DNA from: JAMXLO01 sp041487355
Lineage (GTDB): Bacteria > Pseudomonadota > Alphaproteobacteria > Acetobacterales > Acetobacteraceae
Length of the DNA stretch: 9,593 nt
Direction of reading: 5' to 3'
NCBI GenBank assembly: GCA_041487355.1
Contig: JBGPND010000201.1
Coordinates: forward strand, 1-9,593
In this document: piece by piece, positions 1-6,374 of the stretch
Layout: the number at the start of each line of letters is the position of its first letter
Position numbering within the stretch: position 1 is the stretch's first letter
Position numbers and translations under genes: made by a program
The notes under the pieces: generated by a model
Told to the model about the DNA's origin: nothing
Databases searched by the model: none
The model's input: only the letters and a program-made list of their open reading frames with translations

Positions 1-129
1 CTGCTACGAGCGAAGGCTCTTCGGACGGTCGATGCTCTCTGGAAGGCGCTCGGGTCCATCACCGACTGCGTGTCGCCGCAGGAGTGCAAAAACTTCATCC
101 GCCATGCCGGTTATTTCCAGTCAGGATGA
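1..129 (+). CDS. IS630-family transposase, C-terminal fragment (cut by window edge)
   Basis: An open frame enters from the left edge and ends at TGA 127-129, giving 42 residues. The fragment contains KALRTVDALWKALGSI, then a PQEC motif and an RHAGYF ending. This arrangement (R-T-V-x-x-L/T-W, a P-x-E-C segment, then x-x-A-G-Y close to the C-terminus) is characteristic of the tail of IS630/Tc1-mariner-type DDE transposases. Only the tail is visible, so the catalytic DDE residues and the intactness of the element cannot be judged. IS630 elements insert at TA dinucleotides. The right end should lie just after the stop codon, and a TA occurs at 138-139, but the left end is outside the window so the terminal repeat cannot be matched. 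The family call is fairly secure; activity is unknown. Confidence 0.8.
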   Translation: MLRAKALRTVDALWKALGSITDCVSPQECKNFIRHAGYFQSG

Positions 130-168
130 AAGTGCTCTAGTCCGCCCCGAGGTGCTGGCAAGCGCGAA

Positions 169-203
169 GGCGTGGATGGCCTGCCTTGGCAGGCCATGAC
201 GAT
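169..203. repeat. REP-like palindrome, CGTCATGGCC...GGCCATCCACGCC family
   Basis: ATGGCCTGCC (176-185), a TT spacer and GGCAGGCCAT (188-197) form a perfect 10-bp inverted repeat. The flanks GGCGTGG (left) and GACGA (right) match the outer arms of the same palindrome family seen at 2203-2257 and 5415-5447, read on the opposite strand. The rest of 140-335 shows no recognisable gene, so this repeat is the only structure between the IS fragment and the membrane-protein gene. Confidence 0.65.
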
Positions 204-335
204 AGTGGGGTCGCCGCTGCGCCGGGCGATACGTTGATTCCGATCAGCGTGAACCTGCCCTAGCCGATCACGATGATGGCAACCTCCCGGCATGAAAGGA
301 ATTTGTAACCGTCACCAGATTGATAATAGTCGGCT

Positions 336-1076
336 ATGAATCACTGGTTCTCCGAGGCATGGCCGGGAGCCGGGGTAGCTGTCCGGCATCGCCCGGTCGG
401 CGGGCGCACGGTGCTGCATTTCCTGACCGACCTCGCCGTGTCGGTAAGCTTCGTGCTGGCCTGCGGCTGGCTGTTCCAGGCGTCGGCAGGCGACGCCTAC
501 CTGCGCGAAGCCCTGGTCACGCAGAACGAAGTGTATGTCGCGATCAGCCGGTTCACGGCGCAGAACCTGTTCGTCAGCTATCTCGCGACGATAGACCACA
601 TGACCAGGGATTTGATCTATGGGTTCAACCCCGCCGATGGACTCACGCCGGCAGTCGGCCAGGCGCTCGCAACAGTCGGCAGGCTGGTGCTGGATGTCGC
701 ATTGGCAGCCCCCTACACGCTTGCAGAACTGTACTGGCAGACGAGCGGGACTGCGGCATGGATCGTCCTCGCGGGATTCGGCATGACAATCGGCACGGTG
801 CTCGCCTGGCTGTTCATGACGCGGCTATCCCTGTGGCGGCTGCTGGTGGCATCGGCGGTGAGCCCGGTCGCGGTATCAGTGGTGTTCCTGGTGCTGCAGG
901 CCTTCATGGTGCTGATGTTGGAAGCATTCCTCTGGCTCACAGCGCTCGCGCCATACGCCGTCGCCTGCCCGGTGATCTGCACGCTCTACTGGGTGGCGTT
1001 CCCCAACGCCGATCGCGGCGCCACATACGCTGTGGCGCGCGCCATCGGACTTGTATTGGACCGGCGGCAGGGCTGA
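336..1076 (+). CDS. Hypothetical multi-pass inner-membrane protein
   Basis: This 246-residue protein is not one I recognise. Hydrophobic stretches at about residues 26-48, 139-161 and 165-222 (the last long enough for two or three spans) suggest four or so transmembrane helices. A mostly soluble middle part at about 50-135 could be a periplasmic or cytoplasmic loop. No catalytic or nucleotide-binding motif is visible. The ATG at 336 is the first start after an in-frame TAG at 327-329. No good Shine-Dalgarno sequence precedes it, so a later start is possible. The gene converges on the solute-binding protein gene on the other strand with only four bases between the two stop codons. It might be a membrane partner of that binding protein, but it does not look like a standard ABC permease because no EAA-type loop is evident. 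Reality of the gene is likely; function unknown. Confidence 0.6.
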   Translation: MNHWFSEAWPGAGVAVRHRPVGGRTVLHFLTDLAVSVSFVLACGWLFQASAGDAYLREALVTQNEVYVAISRFTAQNLFVSYLATIDHMTRDLIYGFNPADGLTPAVGQALATVGRLVLDVALAAPYTLAELYWQTSGTAAWIVLAGFGMTIGTVLAWLFMTRLSLWRLLVASAVSPVAVSVVFLVLQAFMVLMLEAFLWLTALAPYAVACPVICTLYWVAFPNADRGATYAVARAIGLVLDRRQG

Positions 1077-1080
1077 GCGG

Positions 1081-2145
1081 TCAGCGCAGGCCGGTCATCT
1101 TGTCCCACTCACGCACGAACTGCGTGTGGGTCTTCAGGAACGTATCCCAGTCGGTGGGGGCAAGAATCTTGAAGTCGGTGATCGGAATGCCACCGGCCGG
1201 CGGCGGCACGTCGGCGCGCGGCGAATAGAGTGCGGTCGCATCGGCGAGCGCCTTCTGGCCGGGCACGCCGAGTATCCAGTCCATGAAGAGCTGCGCTACC
1301 GCCGGATGCGGCGGGTTCTCCAGGATGCCGTAGACACCAGGTGTCGCCGGCATCCCTTCCGGTGGATTGACGAACGCGATCGGCGCGCCCTTCGCCTTGA
1401 ACTGCAGATAGCCGGAATACTGCGCGGTGGAGATCACCGTGTCCTGGCCGTTCACCGTGCGGTCGAACTGCTGCACATAGGAGTCGAATGCACGCGGATT
1501 CAGCTCGCCGAATTTCTTCCAGTACTCGTCGCCATAGATCTGCTTGATCATATACCAGGTCACATGCTGCAGGCCGGAGGTAGACACCTTGATGTTGATC
1601 GCATCCTTCCACTTCGGATCGAGCAGGTCCTTCCAGCTCTTCGGCGCCTCATCGGCCTTCACCAGATTGGGATTGTAGGCGATGCCAGCGACGACGATCA
1701 CGCCCCAGGTCCACAGGCCCTCGGGATTGCTCTTGTACTCCGGCTTGTACGCCACCATCTCCGGCGAAACGTACGGCACGTAGCCGTTGCGCTTCTGGAA
1801 ATCGAGCACGAAGCTCATGTCGGTGATCTGCAGCACGTCGGCCATGTACTGGTGCGCCTGACGTTCGGCCAGGACCTTCGCGTAGAGTGCACCGGCCTGC
1901 AGGCGGACATAGTTGGTGGCGATCTTCGGGAACATCTTGTGGAACGCCCCCAGGTAGTTCGCCATGTTGGATTCCGGGTCGGTGCTGTAGAGGACGAACT
2001 GGCCTTCCTTCTCGGCCTGCTCGACATCGGCACAGGTCTTGAAGCCATCCATCTGATGGGGATGTTCGCACACACCCGCAGCCCATGCGCCCGGCGCAAG
2101 CAACAGAGCGGCCGCAGCCGCGAGCATCGAACGGAACCAGTTCAT
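1081..2145 (-). CDS. Periplasmic ABC transporter solute-binding protein (family 1, Fe3+/polyamine-like)
   Basis: The protein has 354 residues. A Sec signal peptide (Arg5, hydrophobic core from about 7 to 17, cleavage after AWA at about 22) directs it to the periplasm. The mature protein has features of the SBP_bac family related to ferric-iron and polyamine receptors: an early GQFVLYSTDPES strand, an ADVLQITDM strand, a VVAGIAYNPNLV hinge segment, an APKSWKDLLDPKWKD motif, and a C-terminal HPAVAQLFMDWILG followed by GQKALAD. Cys26 and Cys38 near the mature N-terminus could form a disulfide; Val before Cys26 argues against a lipoprotein. GGAGG (complement of 2153-2157) sits seven bases before the ATG. 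The cognate permease and ATPase are not in the window. It lies 124 bases downstream of the cyclase gene in the same direction, so it may be cotranscribed, though a large palindrome lies between. The ligand is not predictable. Confidence 0.93.
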   Translation of the reverse strand: MNWFRSMLAAAAALLLAPGAWAAGVCEHPHQMDGFKTCADVEQAEKEGQFVLYSTDPESNMANYLGAFHKMFPKIATNYVRLQAGALYAKVLAERQAHQYMADVLQITDMSFVLDFQKRNGYVPYVSPEMVAYKPEYKSNPEGLWTWGVIVVAGIAYNPNLVKADEAPKSWKDLLDPKWKDAINIKVSTSGLQHVTWYMIKQIYGDEYWKKFGELNPRAFDSYVQQFDRTVNGQDTVISTAQYSGYLQFKAKGAPIAFVNPPEGMPATPGVYGILENPPHPAVAQLFMDWILGVPGQKALADATALYSPRADVPPPAGGIPITDFKILAPTDWDTFLKTHTQFVREWDKMTGLR

Positions 2146-2173
2146 TGAGTTTCCTCCCTTGCTTCATGTCCCT

Positions 2174-2257
2174 TCCACCGTCATGGCCGGGCTTGTCTCC
2201 ACCGTCATGGCCGGGCTTGACCCGGCCATCTGCTTGCGGACGCAGATGGCCATGACG
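2174..2257. repeat. Tandemly started REP-like composite palindrome
   Basis: A 22-nt segment is repeated exactly at 2174-2195 and 2198-2219 (it includes GTCATGGCCGGGCTTG). The second copy continues into a full composite palindrome. The outer arms are CGTCATGGCC (2203-2212) and GGCCATGACG (2248-2257). Inside are an ATGGCCGGG/CCCGGCCAT hairpin (2207-2215 with 2221-2229) and an ATCTGC/GCAGAT hairpin (2228-2233 with 2242-2247). It fills the gap between the cyclase and binding-protein genes. There is no T-run, so it is not a classical terminator, but it could stabilise or attenuate the leftward transcript. Confidence 0.8.
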
Positions 2258-2269
2258 AAGGGCGTAGTC

Positions 2270-3058
2270 TCAATCCTGCAGAATTGCCACCGCCCTGGTC
2301 CATCCCGCTGAAGCACGATGCACCTTTACCGGGAAGCAGACGATATCGAATCCGTAAGCTGGCAATTGCTCCAGATTGTGCAGCTTCTCGAGATGCGAGT
2401 AACCGATCTCGCGACCGGCGCGATGGCCTTCCCAGATCAGCTCGGCATCACCCGTCTCCGCTACCTTGCGCCGCGTATGCGAAAACGGCGCGTCCCAGCT
2501 CCAACCATCGGTGCCGACCAGGCGCACGCCACGCTCCAGCAGCCACAGCGTCGCGGCCTTGCCCATGCCGCAGCCTGAATCGACATAGTCGTCCTGGCCA
2601 TATTTCGCGCCGGCCGCGGTGTTCACCACGACGATCTCCAGCGGCTTCAGCGTATGGCCGATGCGCTTCAGCCCTGCCTCCAAGTCGCCGGGTGTGGCGA
2701 CATAGCCGTCGGGGAAGTGGCGGAAGTCGAGCTTCACCGCGGGCTGGAAGCACCATTCCAGCGGCACCTCGTCGATCCGCCAGGATGGCTCGCCGCCCGG
2801 CTTCAGCCGGTGGTTCATCGAGGAGAAATAGTGGTACGGCGCGTCGAGATGCGTGCCGTTGTGCGTGCTGATGTTGCAGCGCTCCACCGCGGCGTATTCG
2901 CCGTCCGGCAATTGATCGACTCTCACCCCCATGTACTCCGCCATCGCCGGCGCGGTCATGTGGTGGTCCAGGTAGTCGATCTTCGGCAGCGAATGCGGCG
3001 GGTCGCTCTTGATCCCCGCCTTCAGCGGCACCGAGATATCGATCAGCCGGCGCGGCAT
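2270..3058 (-). CDS. Cyclase-family protein (kynurenine formamidase-like metal hydrolase)
   Basis: This 262-residue cytoplasmic protein belongs to the PF04199 cyclase family. The metal-binding signature H-x-G-T-H-x-D-x-x-x-H is intact as STHNGTHLDAPYHY (His66, His70, Asp72, His76). A downstream HLEKLHNLEQLP segment contains Glu224, the likely additional metal ligand by comparison with KynB-type enzymes. VGTDGWSWDAPF around residues 181-192 is also typical. Family members hydrolyse amides or lactone-like bonds, for example N-formylkynurenine or isatin, and several act in aromatic degradation. The substrate here is not determined. A strong GGGGAGGGGG Shine-Dalgarno lies just before the ATG, overlapping the end of the upstream dioxygenase gene, whose TAA is only 13 bases away. 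The two genes are therefore almost certainly one operon, which supports a role in processing a ring-cleavage substrate or product. Confidence 0.93.
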   Translation of the reverse strand: MPRRLIDISVPLKAGIKSDPPHSLPKIDYLDHHMTAPAMAEYMGVRVDQLPDGEYAAVERCNISTHNGTHLDAPYHYFSSMNHRLKPGGEPSWRIDEVPLEWCFQPAVKLDFRHFPDGYVATPGDLEAGLKRIGHTLKPLEIVVVNTAAGAKYGQDDYVDSGCGMGKAATLWLLERGVRLVGTDGWSWDAPFSHTRRKVAETGDAELIWEGHRAGREIGYSHLEKLHNLEQLPAYGFDIVCFPVKVHRASAGWTRAVAILQD

Positions 3059-3071
3059 GAGCCCCCTCCCC

Positions 3072-3974
3072 TTATTCGGCCGCCGGCATCAGCCGCGATG
3101 GATCGGCGCCGACGCGCCCGGTCTCGCCCGCCTGCGCGCGCGCCAGACGGAAATCGTAGTGCACCGCCTTCATGCCAGGGATCGGCGAGGCCGGATCGGC
3201 CTTCGCCGACACCACCAGCGAACCGGAAACACCGAACACCGTATCGGAATCGATGTGCTCATCGTCGCCGAAATACAGCGCGGTGACCAGTTCGCGATAG
3301 CCATCGCCACCGATCAGGAAGTGGATATGCGACGGCCGGAAGCCGTGCCGATTCTGCGCCTGCACCATCTGACCGACCGGTCCATCCATCGGAATGGAAT
3401 AGCCGAGCGGACGCACCGTGCGAAAATGATAACGCCCCTCCTCGTCGCAGCGGAAATTGGCGCGCAGGTCCATCTTCTCGGCATCGTTCGCCTGCAGGTC
3501 ATACAGGCCATGCTCGCTGGTCTGCCACACCTGCACCAGCGCGTGCGGAATCGGCTTGCCGTCGTTGTCCGTCACCCGGCCATACACCACGATCTCCGGC
3601 GCCGACGGGTTCGCCACGATGCTGGCGCCGAGTGGCAGCTCGGGCGCGCCTTCCCGGTAGAACGGACCGAGCAGGCTGCTCTGCGTGCCAAGCTCGCGCG
3701 CCTTCCTGTCGTGCATGGCATTGACCAGCGCGCTGACACCCAGCACGTCCGCCAGCAGGATGAACTCCTGGCGGAACGGCGTGCATGCCTGGCCCACCGC
3801 AGTGAGAAACTGGATGCCGGTGAGCCACTCCGCCGGCGTCAGCTTCACGTCACGGGCGAAAGCGTGCAGGTGGCGCACCGCCGCATCCATGATCTCCTTG
3901 AGGCGCGGATCCGGCGTCTTCGCCATCTGTGCCAATGCGGCTTCGGTGACGGTGTTCTCGTCCAGGTCCTGCAT
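3072..3974 (-). CDS. Intradiol ring-cleavage dioxygenase, hydroxyquinol 1,2-dioxygenase-like
   Basis: This 300-residue cytoplasmic non-heme Fe(III) enzyme would cleave a catechol-type ring between adjacent hydroxyls. All four expected iron ligands are present: Tyr158 (HGLYDLQ), Tyr192 (RPLGYSIPMDGPVG), His216 and His218 (RPSHIHFLI). An N-terminal helical dimerisation domain (about 15-95) precedes the beta-sandwich domain, with LLGPFYREGAPE at 101-112 as the usual junction. The YSIPMDGPVG and DSDTVFGVSGSLVV segments resemble hydroxyquinol 1,2-dioxygenases more than catechol or protocatechuate enzymes, so maleylacetate is the likely product. Subfamily specificity is inference. The open frame extends upstream to 4667, but that part lies opposite the LivK-like gene. 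AGGAG (complement of 3981-3985), six bases before the ATG at 3974, sets the start. It is the first gene of the leftward operon. Confidence 0.92.
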   Translation of the reverse strand: MQDLDENTVTEAALAQMAKTPDPRLKEIMDAAVRHLHAFARDVKLTPAEWLTGIQFLTAVGQACTPFRQEFILLADVLGVSALVNAMHDRKARELGTQSSLLGPFYREGAPELPLGASIVANPSAPEIVVYGRVTDNDGKPIPHALVQVWQTSEHGLYDLQANDAEKMDLRANFRCDEEGRYHFRTVRPLGYSIPMDGPVGQMVQAQNRHGFRPSHIHFLIGGDGYRELVTALYFGDDEHIDSDTVFGVSGSLVVSAKADPASPIPGMKAVHYDFRLARAQAGETGRVGADPSRLMPAAE

Positions 3975-4100
3975 CGGACGCTCCTGTGTCTGTTGGGCCC
4001 AGCATAAGCCAACCGGACGGCTCGCGCGACCCGACCCTCTGGCGCGTCCTCCCCGCGCGCCATAGGATGCGCACAAGCAATCAAGCGGGAGGAACTTCGG
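3975..4100. promoter_or_regulatory. Divergent promoter region between dioxygenase and LivK-like genes
   Basis: This 126-bp gap separates two outward-facing starts, so it must hold both promoters and probably a shared control site. It contains the dioxygenase Shine-Dalgarno (complement of 3981-3985) and the LivK-like Shine-Dalgarno GGGAGGA (4087-4093). A dyad GTTGG (3992-3996) ... CCAAC (4009-4013), centres 17 bp apart, overlaps a TGGGCCCA palindrome (3994-4001). It could be an operator. No convincing -35/-10 pair is visible and no regulator gene is in the window, so the operator is a guess. Confidence 0.4.
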
Positions 4101-5369
4101 ATGCTGCCACGGCGCATCGTGCTGGCCGCCCTCGCGGCCCTCGTCATGACCGTCCTTGGGCTCGACCCGAGGATCCAACCGGCGAGAGCACAGAACCCCA
4201 TCACCATCGGCTTCGGCATGGCCTTGACCGGCGGGCTCGCGCCCAACGGCAAGGCCGCACTGCTCGCCATGCAGATCTGGGAATCCGATATCAATGCCAA
4301 GGGCGGCCTGCTCGGCCGGCCGGTGAAGCTGATCTACTACGACGACCAGTCCAACCCCGCAACGATACCCGGGATCTACACCAAGCTGCTCGACGTCGAC
4401 AAGGTGGACCTGATCGTCAGCGGCTACGCCACCAACATGATCGCGCCCGCCATGCCGATCATCATGCAGCACAACCGGACCTTCCTCAGTCTGCTCGGTC
4501 TGGCGGTAAACACCGAGTTCCACTACCCGAAATACTTCTCCTTCACGCCGACCGGCGGGCCGGAGCCAAAGCAGAGCTTTGCGGCCGGTTTCTTCGCGAC
4601 CGCCATGGCGCAGAACCCCAAGCCGCAGACGCTCGCGATGGTCGGTGCGGACGCGGAATTTCCACATAACGCAATGGACGGCGCGCGGGTGCTGGCAAAG
4701 CAGGCCGGGCTGAAAGTCGTCTATGACAAGACCTACCCACCGACGACAACCGACTACACGCCGATCGTGCGCGCGATCCAGGCGACCAATCCGGATCTCG
4801 TGCTGGTGTGCTCCTATCCGCCGGATACCGTCGGCATGATCCGCGCCGCGAACGAGGTTGGCTTGAAGGCGAAGCTGTTCGGCGGTGGCATGGTCGGCCT
4901 GCAGAGCACCGCCATCAAGGCGCAGCTCGGCCCGTTGCTGAATGGCATCGTCGACTACGACTTCTGGCTGCCATGGTCGGGACTTGCCTCACCGGAAGCC
5001 AAGGCGTTCCTGGAACAGTATCAGGCGAAGGCATCGTCGGCCGGAGTCGATCCATTGGGCTACTACCTGCCACCCTTCGCCTACAGCTACATGCAGGTGC
5101 TGCAGCAAGCGGTGGAGGGCATCAAGGGCCTCGATCAGGACAAGCTCGCCGACTATCTGCGTTCGCACACGTTCAAGACCGTGGTCGGCGATGTGAAATT
5201 CGGTCCTGACGGCGAATGGGCCGAGGCGCGCGTGCTGGAGGTGCAGTTCCAGAACGTCAAGGCGAACGACGTGGAGCAGTTCAAGGATCCAAAGACCGAA
5301 GTGATCCTCTGGCCGCCTGCGTTGAAGACCGGTGACGTGATCTATCCATATGGCGACGCGAAGAAGTAA
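4101..5369 (+). CDS. LivK-type branched-chain amino acid/aromatic ABC transporter substrate-binding protein
   Basis: This 422-residue periplasmic receptor is of the Peripla_BP_6 (Leu/Ile/Val-binding) family. A signal peptide with a core at about 6-20 ends at PARA-Q (cleavage about 30/31). The mature N-terminus PITIGFGMALTGGLAPNG is the standard first strand. GGLLGRPVKLIYYDDQSNP at about 68-86, the LDVDKVDLIVSGYAT strand, and the second-lobe NPDLVLVCSYPPDTVGMIRAANEVG region all fit the family. GGGAGGA lies seven bases before the ATG. The protein should feed LivHMGF encoded on the other strand to the right, although the two units converge instead of forming one operon. It is divergent from the dioxygenase, which makes an aromatic acid or related ligand plausible but unproven. 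The signal-peptide region contains the segment VMTVLGLDPRIQ, which looks derived from the genome's palindromic repeat. A MITE-like element begins at the stop codon. Confidence 0.95.
   Translation: MLPRRIVLAALAALVMTVLGLDPRIQPARAQNPITIGFGMALTGGLAPNGKAALLAMQIWESDINAKGGLLGRPVKLIYYDDQSNPATIPGIYTKLLDVDKVDLIVSGYATNMIAPAMPIIMQHNRTFLSLLGLAVNTEFHYPKYFSFTPTGGPEPKQSFAAGFFATAMAQNPKPQTLAMVGADAEFPHNAMDGARVLAKQAGLKVVYDKTYPPTTTDYTPIVRAIQATNPDLVLVCSYPPDTVGMIRAANEVGLKAKLFGGGMVGLQSTAIKAQLGPLLNGIVDYDFWLPWSGLASPEAKAFLEQYQAKASSAGVDPLGYYLPPFAYSYMQVLQQAVEGIKGLDQDKLADYLRSHTFKTVVGDVKFGPDGEWAEARVLEVQFQNVKANDVEQFKDPKTEVILWPPALKTGDVIYPYGDAKK
4142..4178 (+). repeat. Apparent in-frame REP-like palindrome inside the signal-peptide coding region
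   Basis: The segment starts CGTCATG and has a GGGCTCGACCC core, then GGATCC. By eye it matches the intergenic repeat at 5511-5547 at about 26 of 37 positions. Its translation, VMTVLGLDPRIQ, parallels the VMAVPGLDPGIA that the intergenic copy would encode. It lies at about residues 15-26 of the LivK-like precursor, so it would be removed on signal cleavage. The match is imperfect and could be coincidental within a leader of biased composition. Confidence 0.45.
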
Positions 5370-5490
5370 TACCAAGCGCCCGAACCAATGACCCTTTGTG
5401 CGCGCCCGCTTCTCCCGTCATGGCCGGGCCTGTCCCGGCCATGACGGTGAAAGAGCGGCAATAAGAGTCAAAAACAATGGCGGTTGGTAT
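5369..5490. mobile_element. Probable MITE-like element with imperfect terminal inverted repeats
   Basis: ATACCAA (5369-5375) and TTGGTAT (5484-5490) are exact inverse complements. Comparing the next 25 or so bases inward on each arm keeps CGCC, TGAC, CTT and TGC in register, giving about 20 matches over 33 positions. The element is about 122 bp, encodes nothing, and carries a perfect hairpin at 5415-5447 in its middle. Its first base is the last base of the LivK-like gene's stop codon. No transposase is near, and no clear target duplication beyond possible TA-rich flanks is seen. Confidence 0.5.
5415..5447. repeat. Perfect REP-like hairpin
   Basis: CCGTCATGGCCGGG (5415-5428) and CCCGGCCATGACGG (5434-5447) form a perfect 14-bp stem with a five-base loop. 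It lies between the convergent LivK-like and livF genes. It lacks a T-run on either side, so a classical intrinsic terminator is not supported, although it could block convergent transcription or protect 3' ends. Confidence 0.85.
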
Positions 5491-5510
5491 AAGGAGCAGA
5501 CGTCCCTCTT

Positions 5511-5547
5511 CGTCATGGCGGTCCCCGGACTTGATCCGGGGATCGCC
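5511..5547. repeat. REP-like palindrome, CGTCATGGCGG...CCCCGGA/TCCGGGG variant
   Basis: CCCCGGA (5523-5529), a five-base spacer and TCCGGGG (5535-5541) form a hairpin within a CGTCATGGCGG-to-ATCGCC unit. It is a divergent member of the same family as 5415-5447. The remaining 5548-5642 holds no gene; a short CCGTCATGACC fragment near 5601 may be another remnant. Confidence 0.65.
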
Positions 5548-5642
5548 CCGCCAACCGCGTCATTACTTGGGGCGAAGGACGTGGATGCCGGTGCCAAGCA
5601 CCGTCATGACCAGGTAGCGAGACCTTCGATTATCGCCGCTTA

Positions 5643-6374
5643 TTACGCCCCCAAATAGAACTGGCGGATCAGCTCGTTGTTGTTGAGTTCCGCCGCTGAG
5701 CCGCCTTCGAACTCGATCCTTCCGTGCACGATCACATACCCCCGATCCGCGATCCGGATCGCCTGGGTGAAGTTCTGCTCGGCCATCAGCACGGTGAGCT
5801 GATAGCCCTCCTTCAGCTCCTTGATCTTGTCGATCGTGCGCGCCACCAGCAGCGGCGCCAGGCCGACCGAGGGCTCGTCGATCAGCAGGATGCGCGGCGC
5901 CGACATCAGTGCCCGTGCCAGAGCCAGCATCTGCTGCTCACCCCCGCTCATGCTGCCGGCCAACTGGCGGCTGCGCTCCTTCAGGCGGGGAAACGTCTCG
6001 AAGCAGAATTCCAGGTTGCGCGCGATCGCCGGACGGGCCGACCGGCGGAACGCGCCGAGCAGCAGGTTCTCGGTGACCGAAAGCTTCGGGAACAATCTGC
6101 GCCCTTCCGGCACGAAGCCGATGCCGAGATCGACGATGGCCTCGGTCGCCCGGCCGATCAGTTCGTGCCGCGTGCCGTCGATCTCGGCGGTGATGCTTCC
6201 GGCCGACGGCCGCACAATGCCCATCACGCTCTTCAGCAGCGTGCTCTTGCCGTTGCCGTTGGTACCGAGCAGCGCCACGGTCTCGCCGGCGCCGACGGAA
6301 AGCGACACGTCGTGCAGCACGCGCACCGCGCCGTAGCCGGCATCGAGGCCGGAAATGGCAAGGCTACTCGCCAA
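5643..6374 (-). CDS. livF: HAAT-family ABC transporter ATP-binding protein LivF
   Basis: This 243-residue cytoplasmic ATPase forms one half of the nucleotide-binding pair powering the LivHM channel. Walker A is GTNGNGKST (37-45), the signature is MSGGEQQ (142-148), Walker B is LLIDE (Asp166, Glu167), and the switch region has the MAEQN form typical of LivF. GFVPEGRRLFPKLSVTENL at 87-104 is diagnostic of LivF. The start is TTG at 6374; there is no usable ATG, and GYGAVRVL only a few residues later is already conserved. The frame overlaps the end of livG by 11 bases, which suggests translational coupling and compensates for the weak start. It is the last gene of the leftward liv operon. Confidence 0.95.
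   Translation of the reverse strand: MASSLAISGLDAGYGAVRVLHDVSLSVGAGETVALLGTNGNGKSTLLKSVMGIVRPSAGSITAEIDGTRHELIGRATEAIVDLGIGFVPEGRRLFPKLSVTENLLLGAFRRSARPAIARNLEFCFETFPRLKERSRQLAGSMSGGEQQMLALARALMSAPRILLIDEPSVGLAPLLVARTIDKIKELKEGYQLTVLMAEQNFTQAIRIADRGYVIVHGRIEFEGGSAAELNNNELIRQFYLGA

Noticed and set aside
320..1228. Plus-strand 302-codon frame overlapping the membrane-protein gene
   Set aside because: It is arginine- and proline-rich with no hydrophobic pattern, typical of an out-of-frame reading in GC-rich DNA.
1051..2148. Plus-strand 365-codon frame
   Set aside because: It is the antisense shadow of the solute-binding protein gene, which has a signal peptide, family motifs and a ribosome site.
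2174..2257. CRISPR-like direct repeat
   Set aside because: There are only two copies with a two-base gap and no spacers; it is a duplicated palindrome arm.
3975..4667. Upstream extension of the dioxygenase frame to a 531-residue protein
   Set aside because: The extra residues are antisense to the LivK-like gene and have no family resemblance. A good AGGAG lies six bases before the ATG at 3974.
5415..5447. Intrinsic terminator for the LivK-like or livF transcript
   Set aside because: The stem is strong but no T-run follows in either direction; it belongs to a dispersed repeat family.
5398..5658. Plus-strand 86-codon open frame
   Set aside because: It is translated repeat sequence (VMAVPGLDPGIA type) crossing two palindromes and the end of livF.
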